A stretch of 64,000 nt of DNA from Thermomonas sp. S9 (GTDB lineage: Bacteria > Pseudomonadota > Gammaproteobacteria > Xanthomonadales > Xanthomonadaceae). This document shows positions 37,678 to 53,552 of this stretch, in pieces (the first letter of the stretch is position 1; each line of letters opens with the position of its first letter). Where the stretch lies: assembly GCF_024704365.1 (NCBI RefSeq), contig NZ_JAJDFY010000001.1, positions 1,407,001 through 1,471,000 on the forward strand, written 5' to 3'. The notes beneath the pieces are model-generated. The model saw nothing but the letters and a program-made list of their open reading frames with translations, made no database searches and was not told where the DNA came from. A program made the position numbers and the translations under genes.

Positions 37678-38112
37678 TCAGCGGGGTTTCCGTAGGTCAG
37701 GTTCGATTTGGCCGATTGTCTGCGCGACGGTCTCACAGACCGCGATCACATCCGTCACCAGCCGCTCCTCCACGTCCACATGCCCTTCGTACTCGGCCAG
37801 GTTGCGCAGCTCATGCGCCTTGGCCAGCACGCGCCAGACCTCGGGACCCAGGCCCAGCGTCTGCGGCAGCGCCTGGAACACGATGTAGCGGTGGCGGGGG
37901 CGATAGCCTTGCCGGCGCAGCGCGGCCAGGCAGAAGGCGTGGGCGGCGTTGTAGGCAAGGTCGAAGCGGCTGTCCAGCGACAGCGAGGCATTGCGGGCAT
38001 CCGCCAGCCGTGCCTGCCCCGAGCGCAGCAGGCCGGCGATTTCGTTGGCGTCGGGCGGTTCGGGCGCCAACGGCTTGCCCGGACCGGCCAGGTGTTCAAG
38101 CGGCGAGGTCAT
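37678..38112 (-). CDS. HEPN domain protein of a second HEPN/nucleotidyltransferase pair
   Basis: 144 residues, helical, with FDLAYNAAHAFCLAALRRQGYRP near residue 50 and KAHELRNLAEYEGHVDVEERLV near residue 100. The RNxAEYEG stretch is the HEPN active-site region in the SAV_6107-type HEPN family. It overlaps the end of the following nucleotidyltransferase gene by 17 bases, so the two form a pair. It may act as an RNase toxin or a partner of the nucleotidyltransferase. Confidence 0.78.
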   Translation of the reverse strand: MTSPLEHLAGPGKPLAPEPPDANEIAGLLRSGQARLADARNASLSLDSRFDLAYNAAHAFCLAALRRQGYRPRHRYIVFQALPQTLGLGPEVWRVLAKAHELRNLAEYEGHVDVEERLVTDVIAVCETVAQTIGQIEPDLRKPR

Positions 38113-38735
38113 GCTCGCCTCCGATCAGCCAGAGGCGCGGCTGGGCCAGCACGCGGGTGATGAAGCTGTTCCCCGCTGCAATGCGTTTACGCAGGTCGGC
38201 CGCGGTGTAGAGGGGGTGGGGTTGATCTCACGGCCTAGGCGTTCGATCAGCGGATGCAAGGCGGCCATGACCTCCGGGTAGGTCAGGTCCTCGGTGACCA
38301 GCATCAGGTCGATGTCGCTGGCGGCGGTGTCGCTGCCCTTGGCAACGGAGCCATAGACGAAAGCCATCCGCAGCCGGTCCGCCAGCGGTGCCAGTGCTTC
38401 GCGCAGCGGGGCGGCCAGCCCGAAGGTTTTGCGCACGATGGACGCCAGCTCGTCGTGGATGGGCGCATCCGGGTTGGCGCGGTAGCGCTTCTGGTTGCCC
38501 AGCGGCGCCATCAACAGTAGGCCACTGCCTGCAAGGCGGGCGACTTCGCGCTGCACCGCGCCGCTGCCGGCACCGGTGACCTGGATCAGTTCGCTGATGG
38601 AGAAGGTGCGCCCCGGTTCGCCGAACAGGCAACCCAGCACGCGCTGCTGGGTGGTGGTGAACAGCGCATCCGCCAGATTGGTGCTGGCATAGAGCGCTGC
38701 GGCTTCGCTGACGCGCTGGCGGGGAGGGGTGCCCA
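38096..38735 (-). CDS. Winged-helix + nucleotidyltransferase protein, partner of the HEPN protein (frameshifted)
   Basis: About 212 residues. N-terminal winged helix: [46 protein letters not shown]-terminal nucleotidyltransferase: [23 protein letters not shown]. The frame breaks at about 38215 in a C run and continues [21 protein letters not shown] to TGA 38096-38098. The HTH suggests it represses its own promoter, where two direct repeats sit. Such HTH-NTase/HEPN pairs are toxin-antitoxin-like or defence-associated. Confidence 0.78.
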
Positions 38736-38768
38736 TATCGGGCAAAGTAATGCCCAAATCGGGCAAAT
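38730..38768. promoter_or_regulatory. Tandem operator-like repeats at the HTH-nucleotidyltransferase start
   Basis: Two direct copies of GCCCAWATCGGGCAAA, about 20 bases apart, overlap the start codon region of the HTH-nucleotidyltransferase gene; each contains a GCCC...GGGC inverted repeat. Position and symmetry suggest binding sites for the winged-helix domain of the gene's own product. Confidence 0.45.
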
Positions 38769-38782
38769 GCAAGCGGCCGCGC

Positions 38783-40438
38783 TCAGGCGCTTTCCAGCAG
38801 CTTCCTCGCCGCCGCCCGCGCTTCCTTGCTGACATCCGCACCGCCCAGCATGCGGGCGATCTCGTCGATGCGGCCGGCGGCGTCCAGCGCGACCACGGAG
38901 GACTGGGTGATGCCATCCTTCGCCGCCTTGCTGACCCGGTATTGCGCATGGCCGGCGGCGGCGACCTGCGGCTGGTGGGTGACACAGCACCTGCCGGGTG
39001 GCGCCCAGCGCGCGTAGCTTGGCGCCGACCGCGGCGGCTACCGCGCCGCCGATGCCGGCATCCACTTCGTCGAACACCAGGGTGGCGGCGGCGTCCTGGC
39101 CCTGGGTGGCCACCTCGATCGCCAGCGAGATGCGCGAAAGCTCGCCGCCGGAGGCGACCTTGCGCAGCGGCCGCGGCGGCTGGCCAGGGTTGGCGGAGAC
39201 CAGGAACTCCACGCGCTCGCGGCCCAGTGGATCGGGCGTCCCGGTGGGGCCTGGCTCCAGCAGGACTTCGAAGCAGCCCCGGCCATGCCGAGCGCGCCCA
39301 TGAGCGCGGTGATCGTGCGCCTCAGCGCATCGGCCGCCGTGCGGCGGGAGGCGGACAGCGCGGCGGCGGCGGCCTGCCAGTCGCTGAGTGCCGCGGCGAT
39401 GGCGCGATCCAGTCGCTGCAGGCGTGCATCGGCATCCGCCAGCGATTCGAGTTCGGCGGCCAGCGCGTCGCGGTGCGCCGCCAGTTTGTCCGGGCTGACG
39501 CGGTGCTTGCGCGCCAGGTCCTGCACCCGCACCAGCTGGCGTTCGATCTCGGCCAGCGCGGCCGGATCCAGGTCGAGGTCGTCGCGGATGCGTTGCAGCA
39601 GCGCCAGCGCCTCGTCCAGCTGGATCGCGGCGGAATCGAGCATGGCGTCCACCTCGGCCAGCCGCGGCTCGTGGTCGCTCTCGCGCTGCAGGCCGCCGCG
39701 CAGGTGCTGCAGGCGGTGGGTCAGCGCGTCGTCGCCGCCGAGTGCGTCCAGCGCGCCGTCGCAGGCGGCGATCAGGGCGGCGGCGTGGGCATGGCGGCGA
39801 TGACTGGCATCGAGTTCGGCCAGCGCGGCCGGGTCCAGCGGCTGCGCCTGCAGCTCGTCCAGCTGGTGCTGCAGCCAGGCCTGGCGTTCGCCCACGTCGC
39901 CGCGGGCGAGCAGGGCGTCGCGCTCCTGCTGCAGCGCTTTCCAGCGCCCGGCGCTGCCGGCCACGGCGGCGAGCAGCGCGGGATGGCGGGCGAAATCGTC
40001 CAGCAGCCGGGTCTGCTGCGGGCGCACCAGCAGCGCCTGCTGGGCGTGCTGGCCGTGGATGTCCACCAGCAGCGCGGCCAGCTCGGCCAGCTGCGCCAGC
40101 GTCACGCTGCGCCCGTTGATCCAGGCACGCGAGCCGCCGTCGGCGCGCAGGGTGCGCCGCAGCTGGCAGGCGCCGGCGTCGTCCAGCTCCGCTTCGGCCA
40201 GCCAGGCAGCGGCGGCCGGGCAGTCGTCCAGCGCGAATTCGGCGGACAGCTCGGCGCGCTCGGCGCCGTGGCGCACCGCGCCGGCGTCGCCGCGGGCGCC
40301 GCACAGAAAGCCCAGCGCATCCACCAGCAGCGACTTGCCGGCGCCGGTTTCGCCCGAGATCACGGTCAGCCCCGGGCCGAATTCCAGCTCGGCCTGGGCG
40401 ACCACGGCGAAATCACGGATCGAAAGTCGGGTCAGCAT
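38783..40438 (-). CDS. recN: DNA repair protein RecN (two frameshifts)
   Basis: About 551 residues, an SMC-like ATPase in double-strand-break repair. [13 protein letters not shown], Walker [32 protein letters not shown], a long coiled-coil middle, then [18 protein letters not shown] (signature), [12 protein letters not shown] (Walker B) and [12 protein letters not shown]. Breaks occur at about 39280 (before GCFEVLLEP) and 38985 (in VTHQP). Ends LLESA, TGA at 38783-38785. Divergent from hrcA, as is usual in the Xanthomonadaceae. Confidence 0.93.
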
Positions 40439-40515
40439 GGGGCGGCATTGTGCCTGCGGCGGTCGCTGGCCGGGTAGCAGTTGCACGCCGGCCGGCCGGC
40501 GCTTACAACCGCGGC

Positions 40516-41566
40516 ATGGCCCGCAAGCCCCACGACATCCGCCAGGACCCGCGCGCGCGCCAGCTGCTGCGCACGCTGGTGGCGCGCCACATCCGCAGCG
40601 GTGAGCCGGTGGGGTCGCAGACCCTGGCCCGCCACGCGGGCCTCGACATCAGCCCGGCCACCATCCGCAACATCCTGGCCTCGCTGGAGGATGCCGGCCT
40701 GCTGGCCGCGCCGCACAGCTCGGCCGGCCGCGTGCCCACGGCGCAGGGCTACCGGCTGTTCGTGGATTCGCTGCTGCAGGTCAAGCCGCTGGCGGCCGAG
40801 GAATTGAACCGCCTGCGCAGCGGGCTGCCCGCCGGTGCCGGCACCCAGGCGCTGCTGGGCAGCACTTCGGAGCTGCTGTCGGCGATGACCCATTTCGCCG
40901 GCATGGTCAGCGTGCCCAGGCGCGAGAGCTTCGCGTTCCGCCAGATCGACTTCGTGGCGCTGGATCCGCAGCGGGTGCTGGCGATCCTGGTGTTCGCCGA
41001 TGGCGAGGTGCAGAACCGGGTGGTGCAGGTGCGGCGCGCGTTCTCGCCGTCCGAGCTGGAGCAGGCCGCGAACTACCTCAACGCCCATTTCGCCGGGCAA
41101 GCCGCTGGCGCTGATCCGTGCCGCCCTGCTGCGCGAGCTGCGCGACGCCCGCAGCGAGATGGAGCGGCTGCTGGCCAGCTCCGTGGAACTGGCCGAGCAG
41201 GCGTTCGCGCCGGCGCCCGAGGACGACATGGTGGTGGCCGGCCAGACCCGCCTGCTGGGGCTGCAGGAGCTGGGCGATCTCGAGCGCCTGCGCGCGCTGT
41301 TCGAGGCGTTCGCCGAGAAGCGCGAGCTGCTGCAGCTGCTGGAGCGCACCGCCAGGGCGCCCGGCATGCGCGTGTTCATCGGTGAGGAAACCGGGCTGGC
41401 GCCGCTGGAGGGCATGTCGCTGGTCTCCGCGCCCTACGGCCGCGACGGCCAGGTGCTGGGCGTGCTGGGGGTGATCGGCCCCAGCCGGATGGCCTACGAG
41501 CGGGTGATCCCGGTGGTCGAGGCCACCGCGGCGGTGCTCGGGGCCGCCTTGAATCCCGACTCCTGA
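40516..41566 (+). CDS. hrcA: Heat-inducible transcription repressor HrcA (frameshifted)
   Basis: About 350 residues: N-terminal winged helix (QLLRTLVARHIRSGEPVGSQTLARHAGLDISPATIRNILASLEDAGLL, SSAGRVPTAQGYRLFVDSLL) and the C-terminal GAF-like domain ending FIGEETGLAPLEGMSLVSAPYG and VLGVIGPSRMAYERVIPVVE. It represses chaperone genes through CIRCE elements. One extra G at about 41097 breaks the frame at HFAGKPLALIRA. I see no CIRCE inverted repeat upstream of hrcA, grpE or dnaK here, so its target is likely groESL elsewhere. Confidence 0.93.
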
Positions 41567-41619
41567 GGCCCCATAGCCCGGTTCGGTGCGGCAGCCCGCC
41601 GCGACAATGAACCGTGGAC

Positions 41620-42146
41620 ATGAGCAACGACCCGACCCAGGACCCCACGCAGGACGCGACGCAGGACGCGAACGACACCACCGCCGCGGCGGAGCCGCAG
41701 GACGAACTGGAGGCGCTGCGCGCCGAAGTCGAGCAGCTCAAGGCGCAGTCGTTGATCGAACGCGCCGACCTGGAGAACCAGCGCAAGCGGCTGGCGCGCG
41801 ACATCGAGATGGCGCGCAAGTTCGCCAACGAGCGCCTGCTCAGCGACCTGCTGCCGGTGTTCGACAGCCTGGACGCCGGCCTGGCTGCGGCCGGCGCCGA
41901 GGCCGGCGCGCTGCGCCAGGGGCTGGAGCTGACCTACAAGCAGCTGCTGAAGGTGGCGAGCGACAACGGCATGGAAGTGCTGGACCCGACCGGCCAGCCG
42001 TTCGATCCCGAACATCACCAGGCGATCGCCAGGGCGAGGCCGAGGGCGTCGCGCCCGGGCACGTCATCAACGTGTTCCAGAAGGGCTACCGGCTCAACGG
42101 CCGGCTGCTGCGGCCGGCGCTGGTGATCGTGGCCAGGCACGACTGA
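41620..42146 (+). CDS. grpE: Nucleotide exchange factor GrpE (frameshifted)
   Basis: About 175 residues. An acidic, low-complexity N-terminus with [16 protein letters not shown] repeats, the long helix [45 protein letters not shown] and the beta domain [20 protein letters not shown] ... [27 protein letters not shown]. It releases ADP from DnaK. One C missing at about 42034 breaks the frame. ATG 41620 chosen; GTG 41614 is in frame. Confidence 0.93.
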
Positions 42147-42259
42147 ATGCCGCCCGCCGCGCGGCCTTGAAGGCGCCGCCGGCACCCCCAGATAGCAGCT
42201 CATCGGCGCAGCGCGCCACCGGCATCGACATTCGCAACGACATTTCAGAGGACACACGC

Positions 42260-44185
<1,926 letters not shown>

Positions 44186-44202
44186 TCGGCCCGGCGTGAT
44201 TG

Positions 44203-44231
44203 CGACGGGCAGGCCCATGGCCTGCCCGTCG
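44203..44231. terminator. 13-bp perfect hairpin between dnaK and dnaJ
   Basis: CGACGGGCAGGCC (44203-44215) pairs perfectly with GGCCTGCCCGTCG (44219-44231) across a 3-base loop, 17 bases after the dnaK stop. It is followed only by TCTTGAAGG, so it may reduce rather than abolish read-through into dnaJ, or stabilise the dnaK mRNA 3' end. Confidence 0.65.
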
Positions 44232-44255
44232 TCTTGAAGGAAACCAGGTGGGTCG

Positions 44256-45494
44256 ATGAGCAAGCGCGACTACTACGAAGTGCTGGGCGTGTCCCGCGAC
44301 GCCGGCGACGAGGAGCTGAAAAAGGCCTATCGCCGCTGCGCGATGAAGTACCACCCGGACCGCAATCCCGGCGACAAGGCCGCGGAAGCCGCGTTCAAGG
44401 AGTGCAAGGAGGCCTACGAGGTCCTGAGCGACGGCGGCAAGCGCCGGATGTACGACCAGCATGGGCACGCCGCGTTCGAGCACGGCATGGGCGGCGGCAA
44501 CGCCGGTCCGGGCTTTGCCGACATGGGCGACATCTTCGGGGACATCTTCGGCAACATCTTCGGCGGCGGCCGCCAGCAGGGCCCGCGCCGCGGTGCCGAC
44601 GTCGGCTACATGATGGAGCTGGACCTGGAAGAGGCGGTCGCGGGCGTCGAAAAGACCATCCACATCCCCACGCTCGCCACCTGCGAGCCCTGCAAGGGCA
44701 GCGGCTCCGAGGATGGCAAGATCGAAATCTGTTCCACCTGCCAGGGGCGCGGCCAGGTTCGCATGCAGCGCGGCCCGTTCATGATGCAGGCCCCGTGCCC
44801 GCACTGCGACGGCAGCGGCAAGACCATCGCCCGTCCCTGCAGGCACTGCAACGGCAATGGCCGCGTGCACGACGAAAAGACCCTGCAGGTGCGGATTCCG
44901 GCCGGAGTCGACAACGGCGATCGCATCCGTCTGGCCGGCGAGGGCGAGGCCGGGCCGGCCGGCGCGCCGCCGGGCGACCTGTACGTGGAGGTGCGGGTGC
45001 GCCCGCATTCGATCTTCGAGCGCGACGGCGACGACCTGCACTGCGAGGTGCCGATCCGGATCTCGCAGGCCGCGTTGGGCGACAGCGTGCGGGTGCCGAC
45101 CCTGGGCGGCGAGGTGGAGCTGCGGATTCCCGCCGAGACCCAGAGCGGGCGCGTGTTCCGCCTGCGCGACCGCGGGGTGAAATCGGTGCGCAGCCGGCAT
45201 CCGGGCGACCTGTACTGCAAGGTGGTGGTGGAAACCCCGGTCAACCTCACGCCCGAGCAGCGCGAGCTGCTGGAGAGGTTCGAGGCCACCTTCACCGGCG
45301 AGAACGCGCGCCGGCATTCGCCGAAGTCCAGCACCTTCCTGGACGGCGTGAAGGGCTTCTGGGACCGCATGGTCTCTGATCCCCGCCACGTGGTTTCCCG
45401 TGGCGGGCGGAAGACCCGGGTGGCGCGGACGGATGGTCGCACCGGTGCGATGGGCGGTATCCGGGCGCTCCGGAACCATGACGGCAATCAATAA
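44256..45494 (+). CDS. dnaJ: Chaperone protein DnaJ (Hsp40), 3' end uncertain
   Basis: J domain with the HPD motif ([12 protein letters not shown]), a Gly/Phe region, four zinc-finger CxxCxGxG repeats ([32 protein letters not shown]) and the C-terminal substrate domain to KGFWDRMVS. It stimulates DnaK ATPase and delivers substrates. Family members stop close to that point (about 375 residues). The open frame runs 37 residues further through a hairpin (45382-45407), so an indel near 45375 and a true stop at about 45379 are likely; the tail ([17 protein letters not shown]) does not look like DnaJ. Confidence 0.95.
   Translation: MSKRDYYEVLGVSRDAGDEELKKAYRRCAMKYHPDRNPGDKAAEAAFKECKEAYEVLSDGGKRRMYDQHGHAAFEHGMGGGNAGPGFADMGDIFGDIFGNIFGGGRQQGPRRGADVGYMMELDLEEAVAGVEKTIHIPTLATCEPCKGSGSEDGKIEICSTCQGRGQVRMQRGPFMMQAPCPHCDGSGKTIARPCRHCNGNGRVHDEKTLQVRIPAGVDNGDRIRLAGEGEAGPAGAPPGDLYVEVRVRPHSIFERDGDDLHCEVPIRISQAALGDSVRVPTLGGEVELRIPAETQSGRVFRLRDRGVKSVRSRHPGDLYCKVVVETPVNLTPEQRELLERFEATFTGENARRHSPKSSTFLDGVKGFWDRMVSDPRHVVSRGGRKTRVARTDGRTGAMGGIRALRNHDGNQ
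45382..45407. terminator. Hairpin after dnaJ
   Basis: CCCGCCACG (45382-45390) and CGTGGCGGG (45399-45407) form a perfect 9-bp stem with an 8-base loop, right after the expected end of DnaJ. No clear T tract. It falls inside the over-long dnaJ reading frame. Confidence 0.5.
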
Positions 45495-45512
45495 TTGCAG
45501 TCCTGCTTTCCG

Positions 45513-45528
45513 CTACCGTTAACGGTAG
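45513..45528. promoter_or_regulatory. Perfect 16-bp palindrome upstream of the DUF1631 gene
   Basis: CTACCGTTAACGGTAG is a perfect palindrome 25 bases before the ATG of the DUF1631 gene. It is A+T-rich for this genome and could be a binding site for a dimeric regulator. No specific regulator is recognised. Confidence 0.4.
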
Positions 45529-45552
45529 GGCCACTCTGCCATTCCTGCCGCC

Positions 45553-47781
45553 ATGAGCCTCCGTTCCCCCGCGGACTCCATCCCTGTTTCCAGCGCCCCC
45601 AACGTGGCGCTGCTCGACGCCGTGCAAAAACACCTGCTGGACCAGGTAGGGCCGGCGCTGGACAGCGCCCTCGCCGACGTCGATGACTACCTGTTCGACC
45701 GCAGCCAGAATGGCGAGGAAACCCTCGGCATGCTCGCCCTGCGCGACATGCGCCGCGCCCGCGGCGAGATCGTGCAGAAGTTCCGCCAGGCCCTGCTGGA
45801 CCGCTTCCGCCAGCTGCGCGAGCGCCAGTCCGCCGGAGTGGAGGCTGCCAGCGCCGGTTTGAGCCTGCTTTCGGAGCAGGCGCTCGAGCAGCAGCTGGCG
45901 ATCGAACAGCTCGCCGCCTCGGTGCTGCGAATCCACGCCCCTGCCTACGAGGTCGCCGGCAAGCGGCTGGCGGTGGCGGCCGGCCGCGGTGAGCTGGCCA
46001 ATCGCGAGAATCCGCTGGGGCCGGCGTTCCTGGCCGAGGCGCTGGGCAACGCGATGGGCCAGCTGGAGATGGACGCTGCGCTGCGCATCGTGGTGTTCAA
46101 GTATTTCGAGCGCGAACTGACGGCCGCGCTGGGCGAGGTGTACGAGCGCTGCAATGCCCTGATGGTGACAGCCGGCGTGTTGCCGGAGCTGCGCGCCACC
46201 ACGCGCGCGCAGGCACCGCAACCCGCACGTGCGCGGCCGGCGCCGCCGGAGCCGGCCGCGGCACCGGCCGCGCACGTGCCGGGAATGGGCGGAATGGCCG
46301 GGCCGGCGGCGGAAGCCGCGCCGGCGATGCAGGTCAGCCCGGCCGACCAGGCCCTGTTCGCCAGCATGCTGGGGCAGCTGCAGATGTGGCGCGCCGCGGT
46401 GGGCATGGCCGGGCAGGCAGCCCCGTCGGCCGTGCCCGTCGGCCCGGTGCTGCCGACCCAGGACCTGATGTCGATCCTGTCGCTGATGCAGCACGACACC
46501 AGCGCCGCGTTCATGCCGTCCGCCTCCGGCGACCAGGCCTCGCTGGCGGCGCAGCTGCGCCAGCAGATGGCGCAGAGCGCGCGCAAGCTGGGCGTCACCG
46601 GCGACAACCTCAACCTGGACGGGCTGGACGGCGATGCGGTGGACCTGGTCGCGCTGCTGTTCGACGTGCTGCTGGACGGCCCGCAATACGACAACCGCAT
46701 CCGCCAGAAGATCGGGCGCATGCTGGTCCCCTACGTGAAGGTGGCGGTCAAGGACCGGCGCATGTTCCTGTACAAGGAACATCCGGCGCGGCGCCTGCTC
46801 AACACCGTGGCCGAGGCCTGCGAGGGCAACCGCGGCGAGGCCCCGCAGGAGCGCGAGCTGCTCAACCACGTCGATCACACCATCGACCGCCTGGTGGCGG
46901 AGTTCAACGAGGATGTGGCGATCTTCGAGACGCTGGAGCAGGAGCTGCGCGCCTACATGGCCCAGCACCGCAAGCGCTTCGAGCTTGCCGAGAAGCGCAG
47001 CGCCGAAGCCCAGCGCGGGCGCGAGCGCCTGGAACAGGCGCGCGCCAGCGTGCAGGCCGACCTGGAATGGCATCGCGGCAACCGCGCCCTGCCGCCGGTG
47101 CTGGACGATTTCGTCTCCAAGCACGCCGCTCACCATCTGGTGCAGATGGCGCTGCGCGACGGCAAGGGCTCGCCGCGCTACGACAGCGCCATGCGCGCCA
47201 TCGACGACCTGCTGAGGGCGTTCGACCGTGCGGTCCAGCGCAAGCCGCTGGATCCGGCGCGGCCGCTGCCCGAGGCCGAGCTGCTGGCGATGCTGGCCAG
47301 CGCCGGCTGCATCGGCGATGCCGGCGAAGCGGCGCTGGATGCGCTGAACGACGCCCTGGCCCGGCTGGCGGCAGGCGAGCCCGCGCTGCAGACCGATCCG
47401 CGCATGCCGGCGCAGGCGGTCGCAGCGGAGCCGCCTGCGCCGGAGCCGGAGCCGCACCTGGAAGTGGTGGCGGGGACCGCCGGGCTGGATTACGACGCCG
47501 CCATGCTGGCGCGCATCCGCAAGCTGCAGGTCGGCAGCTGGGTGCAGCTGCAGGCCGGCGACGGCCATTTCGCGCCGGCCAAGGTGTCGTGGATCAGCCC
47601 GATCTCCTCGCGCCTGCTGCTGGTGAACCGGCGCGGCATCCGCGTGCTGGTGGCCTCGGTCGAGGAACTGGCGGTGATGGCCAAGCTCGGCAAGGTGATC
47701 GTGCGCGAGGCCGCCACCGCGTTCGAGGACGCCATGCACCAGGTGGCCGACCGCCTGCAGAGCGTGGCGGCCAAGCCCTGA
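45553..47781 (+). CDS. DUF1631 family protein
   Basis: 742 intact residues, soluble, largely helical. Opens with LDAVQKHLLDQVGPALDSALADVDDYLFDRSQNGEETLGMLALRDMRR; a Pro/Ala-rich linker lies at about residues 215-255; the C-terminal part contains LQVGSWVQLQAGDGHFAPAKVSWISPISSRLLLVNRRGIRVLVASVEEL, a PilZ-like beta-barrel stretch with an RR-less pattern. DUF1631 proteins occur in this genomic position in Xanthomonadaceae and are sometimes misnamed thymidine phosphorylase. If the C-terminal barrel is PilZ-like, cyclic-di-GMP binding would be possible, but the canonical RxxxR motif is not evident. Confidence 0.85.
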   Translation: MSLRSPADSIPVSSAPNVALLDAVQKHLLDQVGPALDSALADVDDYLFDRSQNGEETLGMLALRDMRRARGEIVQKFRQALLDRFRQLRERQSAGVEAASAGLSLLSEQALEQQLAIEQLAASVLRIHAPAYEVAGKRLAVAAGRGELANRENPLGPAFLAEALGNAMGQLEMDAALRIVVFKYFERELTAALGEVYERCNALMVTAGVLPELRATTRAQAPQPARARPAPPEPAAAPAAHVPGMGGMAGPAAEAAPAMQVSPADQALFASMLGQLQMWRAAVGMAGQAAPSAVPVGPVLPTQDLMSILSLMQHDTSAAFMPSASGDQASLAAQLRQQMAQSARKLGVTGDNLNLDGLDGDAVDLVALLFDVLLDGPQYDNRIRQKIGRMLVPYVKVAVKDRRMFLYKEHPARRLLNTVAEACEGNRGEAPQERELLNHVDHTIDRLVAEFNEDVAIFETLEQELRAYMAQHRKRFELAEKRSAEAQRGRERLEQARASVQADLEWHRGNRALPPVLDDFVSKHAAHHLVQMALRDGKGSPRYDSAMRAIDDLLRAFDRAVQRKPLDPARPLPEAELLAMLASAGCIGDAGEAALDALNDALARLAAGEPALQTDPRMPAQAVAAEPPAPEPEPHLEVVAGTAGLDYDAAMLARIRKLQVGSWVQLQAGDGHFAPAKVSWISPISSRLLLVNRRGIRVLVASVEELAVMAKLGKVIVREAATAFEDAMHQVADRLQSVAAKP

Positions 47782-47852
47782 TCCACACCTGATGCGCGCT
47801 TGAACCAACTCCGCGGCTTGCCGCTGCGGCGGACGCCGGCTAGCCTGCACGC

Positions 47853-48564
47853 ATGCAGACTCAGGTTCGCGTATTGATCCACGGCGCCACCGGCAGGATG
47901 GGGCAGGCGCTGCTGCGCCTGTGCCGCGAGGAATCCAGCGGATGCGAAGTGGTCGCCGCCGTTGCACGAACCGTCGGCGCACGCGTGGTCGAGGGCGTGC
48001 CGCATTTCACGTCCGCCGAGCTGACCGGGGGTTCCCGCGTTCGATGTCGCCATCGATTTCAGTCTGCCGGAAGGCTTCGATGCGGTGCTGGCGCTGTGCC
48101 AGGCGCGCGGCGCGGCGCTGGTCTCCGGCACCACCGGCCTGTCCGTTGACCAGAAAGCGCGGCTGGAGGCGGCGGCCGCGCACATTCCGCTGGTCTGGGC
48201 CAGCAACTTCAGCCTCGGGGTGGCGGTGCTGCACGATCTGGTCGCGCGCGCCTCGGCCCTGCTGCCCGGCTGGGACTGCGACATCGTCGAGGCCCACCAC
48301 GCCCGCAAGCTGGATGCGCCCTCGGGCACCGCGCTGACGCTGGGCGCGGCGGCGGAATCCGGTGGTGCGCATCCGCATTACGCCTCGCTCCGCGCTGGCG
48401 ACATCGTCGGTGAGCACCTGGTGCAGTTCGCCACCGCCGGCGAGCGCATCGAGCTGGTGCACCGCGCCACCAACCGCGACATCTTCGCGCGTGGTGCGCT
48501 GCACGCGGCGCGGCGTCTGAATGGGCGTGCGCCGGGGCGCTACCGGCTCGCCGATCTGCTCTGA
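47853..48564 (+). CDS. dapB: 4-hydroxy-tetrahydrodipicolinate reductase (frameshifted)
   Basis: About 237 residues. NAD(P)-binding VRVLIHGATGRMGQALLRL at the start, DVAIDFSLPEGFDAVLALC, SGTTGL, WASNFSLGVAVLHDLV and the substrate-binding EAHHARKLDAPSGTAL with the catalytic His/Lys. It reduces the dipicolinate precursor in lysine and peptidoglycan synthesis. One extra G in a five-G run (about 48034) breaks the frame; corrected it reads TGVPAFDVAIDFS. Directly upstream of carA, as in relatives. Confidence 0.93.
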
Positions 48565-48601
48565 GGGCCGCTGAAGGCTGGCGCCGGCCTGCGCGCGCCG
48601 G

Positions 48602-48665
48602 TACAATTCCGGTTCGCCTGAACCCCTCCAGCTCGAACCGGCGCCGCCGCTTCGGCGCTTTCTTG
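48602..48665 (+). promoter_or_regulatory. carA leader: -10-like box and two hairpins, the second terminator-like
   Basis: TACAAT (48602-48607) resembles a -10 box. It is followed by an inverted repeat CCGGTTCG (48609-48616) / CGAACCGG (48634-48641) and then GCGCCG (48641-48646) / CGGCGC (48653-48658) with TTTCTT behind it. The second stem plus T-rich run looks like a terminator 24 bases before the carA start, which would allow attenuation of carAB. Confidence 0.45.
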
Positions 48666-48688
48666 CAACCCGACGCAAGGCGACGCAC

Positions 48689-53069
<4,381 letters not shown>

Positions 53070-53073
<4 letters not shown>

Positions 53074-53549
53074 GCCGTGCACCCATTACGGCGAAAGGCG
53101 CGCAGCGGCTGCGCGCAGAACTCGATGAACTGAAGTCGGTCAAGCGCCCGGCGGTGATCAATGCGATCGCCGAGGCGCGCGCCCACGGCGACCTCAAGGA
53201 GAACGCCGAGTACCACGCCGCGCGCGAGCAGCAGGGCTTCATCGAGGGCCGCATCAAGCACCTGGAGGCGGAGCTGTCGCACGCGCAGGTGATCGACGTG
53301 GCGCAGCTGTCGGCAGGCGACAAGGTGGTGTTCGGCGCCACCGTGGTGCTGGCCGATGCGGACAGCGGCGAGGAGCGCACCTACCAGATCGTGGGCGACC
53401 TCGAGGCCGACATCAAGCAGGGCCTGATCGCGATCTCCTCGCCGGTCGCGCGCGCGTTGATCGGCAAGCACGAGGGCGACATCGCCACCATCGAGGCCCC
53501 CGGCGGCACCCGCGAGTACGAGATCGTGTCGGTCGAATACAGGGGCTGA
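53070..53549 (+). CDS. greA: Transcription elongation factor GreA
   Basis: 159 intact residues: N-terminal coiled coil ([57 protein letters not shown], with the conserved acidic tip GDLKENAEY) and the C-terminal FKBP-like domain ([33 protein letters not shown]). It rescues backtracked RNA polymerase by stimulating transcript cleavage. ATG overlaps the carB stop. Confidence 0.98.
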
Positions 53550-53552
53550 AGG

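Noticed and set aside
40439..42259. CIRCE element for HrcA in the hrcA-grpE-dnaK region
   Set aside because: I looked for TTAGCACTC-N9-GAGTGCTAA upstream of hrcA, grpE and dnaK and found nothing resembling it.
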